Of a stretch of DNA of 64,000 bases, positions 9,028-17,220 are shown piece by piece (position 1 is the first letter of the stretch; the number at the start of each line of letters is the position of its first letter). The notes beneath the pieces are model-generated. The model ran no database searches, had not been told where the DNA came from, and worked only from the letters and a program-made list of their open reading frames with translations. The DNA is from Burkholderiaceae bacterium (GTDB lineage Bacteria > Pseudomonadota > Gammaproteobacteria > Burkholderiales > Burkholderiaceae_C), in contig JACKLO010000009.1 in NCBI GenBank assembly GCA_024235915.1, forward strand, positions 62,001-126,000, read 5' to 3'. Both the position numbers and the translations under genes were made by a program.

Positions 9028-10112
9028 TGCGCCGTCGGGCGTTGCTGCATCGCGGCTGGCTCGCTCTGGCGGGCATCGACCCCGTCGTTGCCGGGGCCAC
9101 TGCGGTCGACAGCCATGGCGTCAGCCCCGTGGCCCGTGGTCGGCTGCTGGTGTTCCCCCGAGACCACGGCGCGCACCTCGCCGCGCGCACGGAGTGGTGG
9201 TACGTCACCGGCTGGTGGGGCCCGACGAGCGCGCCCACCCACGGCTTCCAGGTCACGTTCTTCCGCAGCCACACCGGCCTGGCGGCCGACAGTGCCAGCC
9301 GCTTCGCGCCCCGCCACCTGCTGTTCGCCCACGCGGCGCTGACTGACCTGCGGGCTGGCACCCACCGACACGCCGAGCGCATCGTGCGTTGGAACGGCGA
9401 CCCGACGGCCGGCGTGGCCGCCGCCACGCTGGACGACGCGCAGGTGCACATCGGCGACTGGCAGCTGCGGCACGCGAGTGGCCTTTGGCAGGCCCGGTTG
9501 GCGGACGGCAGCCAGGACCTGGCCCTGGCGCTCACGCTGCGGCAGACGCAGCCGCTGCTGCTGCAGGGCGATGCGGGTTGGTCCCGCAAGGGGCCCGAGC
9601 CGGCCCAGGCCAGCCACTACGTCAGCGCGCCACAACTGCAGGTGGACCGCCCGGGCGGCGGCCGTGCCTGGCTGGACCACGAATGGAGTGATGAGATCCT
9701 GCACCCCGAAGCGGTGGGCTGGGACTGGGCCGGCATCAATCTGGAGGACGGCAGCGCGCTGACAGTGTTCCGCCTGCGGCGCGCCGATGGCAGCACGCTC
9801 TGGGCGGGCGGCAGCTGGCGGCCGGCCGGTGGCCTTGCCCGCAGCTTCGCGCCCGACGAGGTGCGCCTGACGCCTGGCCGCCAGTGGCGCAGCGCCCGCA
9901 CCGGCGCGAACTACCCGGTGGCCTGGACGCTCGAGACGCCAGCCGGCCGCCACGAACTGCAGGCGCTGCTGGACACGCAGGAACTCGATGCCCGTGGCAG
10001 CACCGGCACGGTGTACTGGGAGGGTCTGTCGGCACTGCTCGACACCCAAGGCCGGCGCATCGGCCTGGGGTATCTGGAAATGACGGGCTACGCCGGACGA
10101 CTGCGCCTGTAG
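9027..10112 (+). CDS. AttH/CrtC-like lipocalin-fold protein
   Basis: The 361-residue protein resembles the AttH/carotenoid 1,2-hydratase (CrtC) superfamily. Diagnostic stretches are RTEWWYVTGWW near the N-terminus, GFQVTFFRS, LDHEWSDEIL in the middle, and VYWEGLSAL...GLGYLEMTGY near the end. In CrtC these line a hydrophobic pocket that hydrates carotenoid ends, but most family members beside LolD/FtsX-type transporters are extracytoplasmic proteins of unknown role. The start at the ATG (9027) has a strong AGGAGGA site 6 bases upstream; an overlapping GTG at 9024 is also possible. The N-terminal RRR followed by a hydrophobic stretch may be an export signal. No carotenoid genes are visible nearby, so a transport-partner role is more likely than pigment synthesis. 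Confidence 0.85.
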   Translation: MRRRALLHRGWLALAGIDPVVAGATAVDSHGVSPVARGRLLVFPRDHGAHLAARTEWWYVTGWWGPTSAPTHGFQVTFFRSHTGLAADSASRFAPRHLLFAHAALTDLRAGTHRHAERIVRWNGDPTAGVAAATLDDAQVHIGDWQLRHASGLWQARLADGSQDLALALTLRQTQPLLLQGDAGWSRKGPEPAQASHYVSAPQLQVDRPGGGRAWLDHEWSDEILHPEAVGWDWAGINLEDGSALTVFRLRRADGSTLWAGGSWRPAGGLARSFAPDEVRLTPGRQWRSARTGANYPVAWTLETPAGRHELQALLDTQELDARGSTGTVYWEGLSALLDTQGRRIGLGYLEMTGYAGRLRL

Positions 10113-10140
10113 CGCACCTGCCAAACGAGCCAGCGCTCGC

Positions 10141-11031
10141 TCAGGCGTCGCCGGATCGGCGAGGCTTCTCCGGCCGCTCCGGAGGGCCGGAGGCGTCGTC
10201 GGATCCCGTGCTGGGCGGTGCCGGCTGCCACGGCGCATCGGTGTTGGCCGCACGCACGCAGTTGCCGCCCGCCTCGCGCGAGCTCTGCAGCGCCTGCTGC
10301 GCCAGTTCCACCAGCACGTGCAGCGGCTGGTGCAGCGGCCGCAGAACGGCCACCCCCACGCTGGCCGTGAAGCGCGCCCCGTCGGGCAGGCCCGGCAGGT
10401 GCAGGTGCTCCACCATGTCGCGGATGCGATCGGCCACGTCCAACGCACCAGTGGCGTCGGCCTGCGGCAGGAAGACCGCCAGTTGCGCGTCGTCGTAGCG
10501 CGCCAGCAGGTCCGCAGCGCGCAGCGAGGCCATCACCTGCCGGCCCAGACCGGCCAGCAGCGCATCGGCCACGCGTGGGCCCATCTGGTCGGTCATCGGC
10601 CGCAGGCGGTCGACCTCCACCACCATCAGCGCCACCGCACCGCCATAGCGCCCGGCACGCAGCCAGTCGCGTTCGGCCAGCGCCAGAAAGGCCGGCCGGT
10701 GGAACATGCCAGTTTCGGCGTCGCGCAGCACGGCATCGCCCACCAGCTGCGCCTGCAGGCCATGTGGCGAGGCCGCCGCGGCCGCCGTTGCAGGGCGGGG
10801 ACCGGCAGCGGAAGCGATCGGCGAGCGCGGGCGCGACCACGCCGCGGCGCCCGCCACCAAGGCGGCCACCGCTGCAGTGGCGAGGGCGGCGGGCCACGGG
10901 GTCGCCGGCCACAGCATGGGCACACTGCCGGCCAGCGCCGCAGCCGCTGCTGAAGCCGCCGCCACCCGCGGCCAGGGTGACGCCGAGGCCGCTGATTCCG
11001 GGAGAAGGTCGTGAAGAGGGGGAACGCTCAT
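10141..11031 (-). CDS. GGDEF-domain protein with degenerate active site
   Basis: The product is about 296 residues from the ATG at 11031; an in-frame ATG at 11070 would add 13. The N-terminal third has two hydrophobic segments (about residues 22-65) that anchor it in the membrane. The rest aligns with a diguanylate cyclase domain: LMVVEVDRLRPMTDQMG corresponds to the usual D-x-D-x-F-K segment and FTASVGVAVL to the conserved SxG strand. The signature loop reads RYDDAQLAVFLP where active enzymes have RYGGDEFAVLLP, so GGDEF is replaced by DDAQL. Synthesis of cyclic-di-GMP is therefore unlikely; a binding or scaffolding role is possible. It is divergent from the SPFH operon. Confidence 0.78.
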   Translation of the reverse strand: MSVPPLHDLLPESAASASPWPRVAAASAAAAALAGSVPMLWPATPWPAALATAAVAALVAGAAAWSRPRSPIASAAGPRPATAAAAASPHGLQAQLVGDAVLRDAETGMFHRPAFLALAERDWLRAGRYGGAVALMVVEVDRLRPMTDQMGPRVADALLAGLGRQVMASLRAADLLARYDDAQLAVFLPQADATGALDVADRIRDMVEHLHLPGLPDGARFTASVGVAVLRPLHQPLHVLVELAQQALQSSREAGGNCVRAANTDAPWQPAPPSTGSDDASGPPERPEKPRRSGDA

Positions 11032-11128
11032 GGTCGGGTTGTCGGCCGGTTCAGGCCGCTCCTGGAGCATTCGACCACAACTGTCCCGGCCCTCGCCGGC
11101 AGTTTCACCGGTTCGCGGGGGCGCTGGC

Positions 11129-11158
11129 TTGACGCGGGACGGCTAATGCAACTAAAGT
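11129..11158 (+). promoter_or_regulatory. Candidate sigma-70 promoter of the SPFH operon
   Basis: TTGACG at 11129-11134 matches the -35 consensus in five of six positions. TAAAGT at 11153-11158, after an 18-base spacer, matches the -10 consensus in four of six. The -10 element overlaps the left arm of the palindrome at 11154-11169, so a protein bound there would block RNA polymerase. This is a prediction from sequence only. Confidence 0.5.
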
Positions 11159-11169
11159 GATATCACTTT
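11154..11169. promoter_or_regulatory. 16-bp perfect palindrome, candidate Arc operator
   Basis: AAAGTGATATCACTTT is a perfect inverted repeat just upstream of the SPFH gene, in otherwise GC-rich DNA. It overlaps the predicted -10 box. The last gene of the operon encodes a 67-residue Arc-type ribbon-helix-helix protein; such proteins bind short palindromic operators. Autorepression of the operon through this site is the simplest reading but is inference. Confidence 0.6.
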
Positions 11170-11191
11170 GATGACAGACATGGAGACCTCG

Positions 11192-12079
11192 ATGTCCTCC
11201 CAACGCACCCCCGAGCGCACCGCGCGGGCCTCCAATGGTTACACCATGGTCGCCGTCGGCATCGGCCTGATCGCACTGCTGCCGGTCCTCGTCGTCATGG
11301 GCATCGCCCGCACGCCGTGGCTGGTGCTGCCGCTGGCGCTGCTGACGATGGCCGGCGTGTTCCTGCTCATCGGCCTGTACATGCTGCAACCCAACGAGGC
11401 TGCCATCCTCACCCTGTTCGGCCAGTACACCGGCACCGACCGGGGCGAGGGCCTGCGCTGGGCCAACCCGCTGGCCCGCAAGCGCAAGCTGTCGCTGCGC
11501 GCGCGCAACCTCAACGGGCCGACGCTGAAGGTCAACGACAAGCGTGGCAATCCGGTGGAGATCGGCGCCGTGGTCGTCTGGCGGGTGCGCCACACGGCGC
11601 AGGCGGTGTTCGATGTCGACGATTTCGAGACCTACGTGAAGGTGCAGGCCGAGGCCGCGGTGCGCCACCTGGCGTCGATGTACGCGTACGACGACGGCGA
11701 GGACCTGGCCACCGGCGAACACACGCTGCGAGGCGGCATGGACGCCGTGGCCGGGGCGCTGCGCACCGAACTCCAGGACCGCTTCGAGGAAGCCGGCGTC
11801 GAGGTGCTGGACGCCAAGCTCAGCCACCTGGCCTACGCGCCGGAGATCGCGCAGGTGATGCTGCGCCGCCAGCAGGCCGAGGCCATCGTCAGCGCACGCC
11901 ACAAGATCGTGCAGGGCGCGGTGGGCATGGTTGAGGCTGCACTCAAGGGCCTGGCGGAGAAGGACCTGATCCAGCTCGACGACGAACGCCGCGCCACCAT
12001 GGTCAGCAACCTGCTGGTGGTGCTGTGCTCCGACAACGAGGCGCAGCCGGTCATCAACGCCGGCACGCTCTACGGTTGA
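11192..12079 (+). CDS. SPFH (band 7/stomatin-prohibitin) membrane protein
   Basis: This protein of about 295 residues has two adjacent transmembrane segments (about residues 18-40 and 45-66) followed by an SPFH domain. That domain starts at LQPNEAAILTLFGQYTGT and contains NPVEIGAVVVWRV and a long alpha-helical tail (LRRQQAEAIVSARHKIVQG), the usual SPFH core. Such proteins oligomerise in membranes and organise microdomains or regulate proteases. The ATG at 11192 follows GGAGA at a good distance; earlier in-frame starts at 11171 and 11180 lie within or next to the operator. It heads a three-gene unit with a small membrane protein and an Arc-type repressor; this trio recurs in gammaproteobacteria and betaproteobacteria, to my knowledge without an established function. 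Confidence 0.88.
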   Translation: MSSQRTPERTARASNGYTMVAVGIGLIALLPVLVVMGIARTPWLVLPLALLTMAGVFLLIGLYMLQPNEAAILTLFGQYTGTDRGEGLRWANPLARKRKLSLRARNLNGPTLKVNDKRGNPVEIGAVVVWRVRHTAQAVFDVDDFETYVKVQAEAAVRHLASMYAYDDGEDLATGEHTLRGGMDAVAGALRTELQDRFEEAGVEVLDAKLSHLAYAPEIAQVMLRRQQAEAIVSARHKIVQGAVGMVEAALKGLAEKDLIQLDDERRATMVSNLLVVLCSDNEAQPVINAGTLYG

Positions 12080-12088
12080 TCGCCGGCC

Positions 12089-12577
12089 ATGGACACTGTT
12101 TACCGCACCGAGCAGCGCTTCTCCGCGTTGTGGACCTTGATGCCGCTGACCTCGCTGGTGGTGGCCGCCGTGCTCTGGTTCACCGGCGACCCCAACGCAC
12201 GCCTGGGCATCGGCATCGTGCTGTCGACCACCGTGTTCACGCTGCTGGTGCTGGGGCGGCTGGTGGTGCAGATCCGCGGTGATCAGCTGCAATGGCACTT
12301 CGGCTGGCTGGGCATCCCCCGCTGGCGACAGCCGCTGGCCGACATCACCGGCTGCGAGATCACCCAGGGCAGCGCCTCCAGCGCCGGCATCAAGGGCACG
12401 CGGCAGGACCGGGAGTTCACAGCCGCCCTGGCCAGCCCCGGTGTGAAATTCACGCTGAAGGACGGCCGCAGCGTCTTCCTGGGCAGCCCGGAGCCCGAGC
12501 GGCTGCGCGCCTTCGTCGCGGCGCGGCTGCCCGAAGGCGCGTCCGTGACACCCACGAAGGCGCCGCGCCGCCGCTGA
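12089..12577 (+). CDS. Membrane protein of the SPFH-Arc operon, unknown function
   Basis: The 162-residue protein has two transmembrane helices (about residues 12-32 and 40-60) followed by a soluble domain of about 100 residues. The soluble part, starting VQIRGDQLQWHFGWLGIPRWRQPLADI, resembles the PH-like fold of small bacterial membrane proteins that carry an RGDxLxWxFG-type strand. It lies 9 bases after the SPFH gene and 7 bases before the Arc-like gene, so the three are almost certainly cotranscribed. A role together with the SPFH scaffold at the membrane is inferred from context only. Confidence 0.78.
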   Translation: MDTVYRTEQRFSALWTLMPLTSLVVAAVLWFTGDPNARLGIGIVLSTTVFTLLVLGRLVVQIRGDQLQWHFGWLGIPRWRQPLADITGCEITQGSASSAGIKGTRQDREFTAALASPGVKFTLKDGRSVFLGSPEPERLRAFVAARLPEGASVTPTKAPRRR

Positions 12578-12584
12578 CGCCAGC

Positions 12585-12788
12585 ATGGCCAGCCCGGGCA
12601 AGAAGCACTTCGCGCTGCGCATCGACCCGCGGGTGTGGGCCGTGATCGAACGGCTGGCGGCGCAGGAACTGCGCAGCGCGAACGCCCAGGTGGAGATGCT
12701 GCTGCGTGAGGCCCTGCAGCGGCGCGGGCGCACTTTGCCGCCGGCCGGCGAAAGCCTCGACGACGAGGGCACGCCCCCCGGCCGATAG
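12585..12788 (+). CDS. Arc-family ribbon-helix-helix DNA-binding protein
   Basis: At 67 residues this is a typical minimal ribbon-helix-helix repressor. KKHFALRIDPRVWAVIERLA supplies the DNA-contacting beta-strand (FALRID) and first helix. ELRSANAQVEMLLREAL is the second helix with the usual RSxNAxVExLLREAL pattern. It would act as a dimer or tetramer on palindromic DNA. The 16-bp palindrome at the operon promoter is the obvious candidate target. No toxin gene accompanies it; the upstream partners are membrane proteins, so this is not a standard toxin-antitoxin pair. Confidence 0.88.
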   Translation: MASPGKKHFALRIDPRVWAVIERLAAQELRSANAQVEMLLREALQRRGRTLPPAGESLDDEGTPPGR

Positions 12789-12799
12789 ACTCGCGGCCC

Positions 12800-14620
12800 A
12801 TGTCTGCTTCCGATTCCGCCCGGCCGGCGGCCAAGACGCCGCGCTCGCTGTCGGGCCTGCTGCCCTTCCTGCGCCCCTACCGCGGCCGCATCGGGCTGGC
12901 CCTGTTCTTCCTGGTCATGGCCGCGGTCAGCACCCTGGCTTTCCCGGTGGCGCTGAAGAGCCTGGTCGACGACGGCCTGGTGGCCGCGGCACCCGGTGAA
13001 AGGCTGCTGGCCATGCGCGAACACTTCGGCCTGCTGTTCGCCGTTGGCGCCGCGCTGGGCCTGTTCTCGGCGCTGCGCTTCTACATGGTCACCTGGATCG
13101 GCGAGCGCATCACCGCCGACCTGCGCAACGCCGTCTACCGCCACGTGGTGCAGCAGAGCCCGGAATTCTTCGAGACCACGGCCACTGGCGAGGTGCTCAG
13201 CCGCCTGACCACCGACACCACCCTGGTGCAGAGCGTGGTCGGTTCGTCGCTGAGCATGGGGCTGCGCAACACGGTGATGGGCCTGGGCGCGCTGGGGGCG
13301 CTGATCGTCACCAACCCGGTGGTGATGACCCAGGTGCTGGGCATCCTGGTGCTGGTGGTGCTGCCCAGCCTGTACTTCGGCCGCCGCGTGCGCAAGCTCA
13401 GCCGCGCCAGCCAGGACCGTGTGGCCGACTCCAGCGCCATCGCCGCCGAGGTGCTCAACGCCATCCCGGTGGTGCAGAGCTACCACCAGCAGGCGCGCGA
13501 GGCGGCGCGCTTCGACGCCTCCACCGAAAGCGCCTTTGACACCGCGCGCAAGCGCACCAAGGTGCGTTCGCTGCTCGTGGCCTTCATCATCACCGCCACC
13601 TTCGGCGCGTTGATCTGGGGCCTCTACCAGGGCACGCAGGCCGTGTTGCGCGGCGACATCTCCGCCGGCCACCTGGGGCAGACGGTGTTCTTCGTCATCA
13701 TCTTCGTCAGCTCGGTGGCCGTGCTGTCGGAGGTCTACGGCGAACTGCTGCGCGCCGCCGGCGCCACCGAGCGGCTGATGGAACTGCTGGCCACGCGGAG
13801 CCCGGTGCGCGAGCCCGCCGCACCGCTGCCGCTGCCGCCGGTGCGCGGTGGGTCGGACGTGGCCTTCGAGGCGGTGCGCTTCCATTACCCGTCCCGCCCG
13901 CTGCAACCCGCGCTGGACGATTTCACGCTCAGCGTGAAACCCGGCGAAACCGTGGCGCTGGTAGGCCCCAGCGGCGCCGGCAAGAGCACGGTGCTGCAGC
14001 TGCTGCTGCGCTACTACGACGTCGCCGCCGGCCGCATCCTGCTCGACGGCGTGCCGGTGGACCGGCTGGCCCTGGCCGACCTGCGCGGGCGCATCGGCAT
14101 CGTGCCGCAGGACAGCACCATCTTCTCCACCAGCGCGCTGGAGAACATCCGCTACGGCCGGCCCGAGGCCAGCGACGACGAAGTCATCGCTGCCGCCAAG
14201 GCGGCCTTCGCGCACGACTTCATCCTGGCGCTGCCCGAGGGCTACGGCAGCTTCCTGGGCGAGCGCGGCGTGCGCCTATCGGGCGGCCAGCGCCAGCGCA
14301 TCAGCATCGCCCGCGCGCTGCTGAAGAACCCGCCGCTGCTGCTGCTGGACGAGGCCACCAGCGCGCTCGATGCGGAAAGCGAGCGCATGGTGCAGGCAGC
14401 GCTGGAAGCCGCGATGCAGGACCGCACGACGATCGTCATCGCGCACCGCCTGGCCACCGTGCTGAAGGCCGACCGCATTGTGGTGCTGGAGGGCGGGCGC
14501 ATTGTGGACGTCGGCCGGCACGACGAACTGGTGGCCCGCGGCGGCCTCTATGCCAAGCTGGCGGCGATGCAGTTCGACCTGCAGCCCGGCGACACCAGCG
14601 GCCTCCCGGCGAATGCCTGA
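12800..14620 (+). CDS. ABC exporter, fused permease/ATPase (MsbA/ABCB-like)
   Basis: The 606-residue half-transporter has a six-helix membrane domain (about residues 20-310) and a C-terminal ATPase. The ATPase shows Walker A GPSGAGKST, the Q-loop in IGIVPQDSTIFSTS, signature LSGGQRQRISIARALL, Walker B LLLLDEATSALD and the switch histidine in IAHRL. It would work as a homodimer in the inner membrane, exporting a lipid or hydrophobic compound. The closest naming is the ABCB-type subgroup found across Burkholderiales, not necessarily the essential lipid A flippase MsbA. Its last 8 bases overlap the Ser/Thr kinase start, implying coupled translation. Confidence 0.9.
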   Translation: MSASDSARPAAKTPRSLSGLLPFLRPYRGRIGLALFFLVMAAVSTLAFPVALKSLVDDGLVAAAPGERLLAMREHFGLLFAVGAALGLFSALRFYMVTWIGERITADLRNAVYRHVVQQSPEFFETTATGEVLSRLTTDTTLVQSVVGSSLSMGLRNTVMGLGALGALIVTNPVVMTQVLGILVLVVLPSLYFGRRVRKLSRASQDRVADSSAIAAEVLNAIPVVQSYHQQAREAARFDASTESAFDTARKRTKVRSLLVAFIITATFGALIWGLYQGTQAVLRGDISAGHLGQTVFFVIIFVSSVAVLSEVYGELLRAAGATERLMELLATRSPVREPAAPLPLPPVRGGSDVAFEAVRFHYPSRPLQPALDDFTLSVKPGETVALVGPSGAGKSTVLQLLLRYYDVAAGRILLDGVPVDRLALADLRGRIGIVPQDSTIFSTSALENIRYGRPEASDDEVIAAAKAAFAHDFILALPEGYGSFLGERGVRLSGGQRQRISIARALLKNPPLLLLDEATSALDAESERMVQAALEAAMQDRTTIVIAHRLATVLKADRIVVLEGGRIVDVGRHDELVARGGLYAKLAAMQFDLQPGDTSGLPANA

Positions 14621-17048
14621 GCGGCCCGACCAGCGGGCCGCGCCGCCCTGGTCGGAGGTCGAGCCCTGGTTCGACCGCGCGCTGGCGCAGCCCGAGGCGC
14701 AGCGCCTGGCCTGGCTGCGGGCCCAAGGCCTGCCGCCCACGCTGCTCGACGAGGTCACAGTGCTGTTGCGCGCAGAGCAGGACAGTCGCGGGCTGTATGC
14801 GGGCGACGACACGACGCGAAAGGACGATCACGAAGCTGCCGACGCCATGCTGCCGGCCGGCACCCGCGTGGGCGCCTGGCAGGTCGTCGGGCCGATCGGC
14901 CGCGGCGGCTCGGGCGAGGTCTACCGCGTTGAACGTGCCGACGGCAGCTACCAGCAGCAGGCGGCATTGAAGCTGCTGCGCATGGCCGACGACGCCGACG
15001 AGCGCCGGCGCTTCGCTGCCGAACGACACACGCTGGCGCGCCTGCAGGTGCCGGGCATCGTGCGCCTGCTCGACGCCGGCAGCCACGACGGGCGGCCCTG
15101 GGCCGTGACCGAACTTGTGGAGGGCCAGCCGCTGGACGTGGCGGGTGATGCGCTGGACCTTCCGGCACGGCTGACGCTGCTGCGCCGTGTGATCGGCGTG
15201 GTGGCCACAGCCCACGCCGGCGGCGTCGTGCACCGCGACCTCAAGCCTGCCAACGTGCTGGTGGACACCGGCGGCGCGCCGCACCTGCTGGACTTCGGCC
15301 TCGCCCGCCGCGACACGGGCGCGGCCGACGGCGACAGCACGCAGACCCTGTCGCTGCGGCTGACGCCCGACTGGTGTGCACCGGAGCAGTTGACCGGCCA
15401 TGTGGCCGGCCCGCCGGCCGACGTGTTCGCCCTCGGCGTGCTGGCCTACCGCCTGCTGGCGGGCCACCTGCCGTGGCTCCTGGCCGGGCCGGGCATGCAG
15501 CGCGCGCTGCAGCGGCTGCAGCAGCTCGACCAGACGCCGCCGCCACCCAGCCAGGGACAGCCGCCGGCCGTTCGCCAGCGGTTGCGCGGCGACCTGGACG
15601 CCATCGTGCTGCGCTGCCTGGCGCGCGATCCTCAGCAGCGCTACGCCGACGCCGCCGCGCTGGCCGACGACCTGGACCGCCACGCGCGCGGCCTGCCCGT
15701 GCGTGCCCGTGGCGACGCGGCACCCTACGTGCTGGGCCGCCTGCTGCGCCGCCACCGGGTGGTGGCCGGCGCCTCGCTGGCGGTGCTGCTGAGCCTGGCC
15801 GGCGGGCTGGGCGCCACCGCGTGGATGGCACACCAAGCGGCGCAGGAGCGCGACGTGGCCCAGGCCGAGGCCCGCATCAGCCGTGGCGTGCGCGACCTGG
15901 TGATCACGCTGCTGCGGGACGTGCAGGCGCAGCCGCCCGGCGAACGCCAACCGCCCAGCGCCGTGCTGTCGCGCAACGCCGAGCGCCTGTCGGCCAGCCT
16001 GGCCACCGACCCCCAGGGCCGCGAGACCCTGCAGGCCATGGCGCAGCTGTACTTCCAGCTCAACGACTACGTTGGTGCGGCGGCGCTGTACGAGCGCCTG
16101 CTGGCCGACCCGGCGGACTTGCCGGCGGACCAGCGCGCGCAGGCCGAGGCCGACTGGGCGCAGTGCCTGTGGCGCATGGGCCGCGCCGACGAGGCGGCCG
16201 CGCCGCTGGCCCGCGCACAGGCCTTCTGGGCGGCCGACCCTGCACGCTGGCGGCTGCGGCTTGCCGAAAGCCGCCACCTGCAGGCCCAGCTGGCCCGCCA
16301 TGCCGGCGATGGCCCGGGCGCCATCGCCCTGCTGGAAACGGCGCTGGCCGTCCAGCGCGAGGCCCTGGGGTCATCGCACGTGGAAGTGGCGGTGACGCTG
16401 AACAACCTGGCCTTCACCCGCCACCAGACCGGTGACCGCACCGGTGCGCGCCGCGGCTACGAGGCCGCCTGGGGCCTGTGGACGCAGCTGGGCCATACCC
16501 ACGGCCCCGACGCCCTGGGCCTGCTGAACAACTGGGCGGTGCTGGAACTCCAGGAAGGCCGCACCGACGAGGCCGAGCGCCTGTGGCAGCAGGCGGTGGA
16601 CCTGCACCGCACCCACCTGCCGCCGTCGGCCGAGCAGGCGGCGCTGCTGAACAACCTGGGCAAGCTGCGCCTGAAGCGCGGCGACGCCGCCGGCGCCGAC
16701 CCCCTGCTGGCCGATGCCGTGGCGCAGGCCACGCGCTTTGCCGGCCCCGCCAGCCCGCATGCCATGGCGGCGTTGCAGGGGCGGGTGGAAGCGCTGGCCT
16801 TGCTCGGCCGCGCGTCCGAGGGGTTGCAAGTGTTGGCCGACATCGAGGCCCGTGCCGCCGCTGGCACGCCGCTGGCGCAGGCCATGCCCGACCTGGCCTG
16901 GGCACGCTGGCACGCCCAGGCCGGGCGCTGGGCCGAGGCTCAGGCGCGGGCTGATGCCGCGCAGGCGCGCCTGCAGGCGCTGGGCGCACCCGGCGCCGGC
17001 CATCTGGCGCAGCTGAAGGCGCTGCGCGCCGGCTGGCCAGCGTCCTGA
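14613..17048 (+). CDS. Membrane Ser/Thr protein kinase with TPR domain
   Basis: The 811-residue protein has a short N-terminal region and a PknB-type kinase domain at about residues 87-360. A single transmembrane helix at about 384-404 and a periplasmic TPR-rich C-terminal half follow. Catalytic elements are intact: GRGGSGEV loop (96-103), Lys120 in AALK, HRDLKPAN (Asp209, Asn214) and DFG (Asp227-Gly229). The activation segment ends in WCAPEQL instead of the usual APE after GTxxY. Repeats such as VEVAVTLNNLAFTRHQTGDR are TPR units of the kinesin-light-chain type. The ECF sigma gene at 18185-18763 is of a class known to be paired with such kinases, suggesting signalling by phosphorylation of the sigma factor. 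Confidence 0.9.
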   Translation: MPERPDQRAAPPWSEVEPWFDRALAQPEAQRLAWLRAQGLPPTLLDEVTVLLRAEQDSRGLYAGDDTTRKDDHEAADAMLPAGTRVGAWQVVGPIGRGGSGEVYRVERADGSYQQQAALKLLRMADDADERRRFAAERHTLARLQVPGIVRLLDAGSHDGRPWAVTELVEGQPLDVAGDALDLPARLTLLRRVIGVVATAHAGGVVHRDLKPANVLVDTGGAPHLLDFGLARRDTGAADGDSTQTLSLRLTPDWCAPEQLTGHVAGPPADVFALGVLAYRLLAGHLPWLLAGPGMQRALQRLQQLDQTPPPPSQGQPPAVRQRLRGDLDAIVLRCLARDPQQRYADAAALADDLDRHARGLPVRARGDAAPYVLGRLLRRHRVVAGASLAVLLSLAGGLGATAWMAHQAAQERDVAQAEARISRGVRDLVITLLRDVQAQPPGERQPPSAVLSRNAERLSASLATDPQGRETLQAMAQLYFQLNDYVGAAALYERLLADPADLPADQRAQAEADWAQCLWRMGRADEAAAPLARAQAFWAADPARWRLRLAESRHLQAQLARHAGDGPGAIALLETALAVQREALGSSHVEVAVTLNNLAFTRHQTGDRTGARRGYEAAWGLWTQLGHTHGPDALGLLNNWAVLELQEGRTDEAERLWQQAVDLHRTHLPPSAEQAALLNNLGKLRLKRGDAAGADPLLADAVAQATRFAGPASPHAMAALQGRVEALALLGRASEGLQVLADIEARAAAGTPLAQAMPDLAWARWHAQAGRWAEAQARADAAQARLQALGAPGAGHLAQLKALRAGWPAS

Positions 17049-17220
17049 GACCGGCCGCCGGCCCACCGGCGCCGATCGGCGACCGCTTCGGCCCGCGGGG
17101 CCAGCCAACCTGCGTTCCCCCGCACGAGGGGGTGATGAGGGGCTTGCGCTCCGGGCTGCGTTTCCTGGTCATCGGGCGCGCGAGGGTGCGCGCCCGCCCC
17201 TACGACCTGGACACGCCCCC

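Noticed and set aside
9027..10112. Carotenoid 1,2-hydratase as the firm call for the AttH/CrtC-like gene
   Set aside because: No crt genes are nearby and the gene is embedded in an ABC export operon, so a specific carotenoid role is not supported.
12585..12788. Antitoxin of a type II toxin-antitoxin pair
   Set aside because: No toxin gene is adjacent; the partners are membrane proteins.
11105..14215. Minus-strand frame of about 1030 codons across the SPFH operon and ABC exporter
   Set aside because: It covers four well supported genes on the plus strand and has only low-complexity composition.
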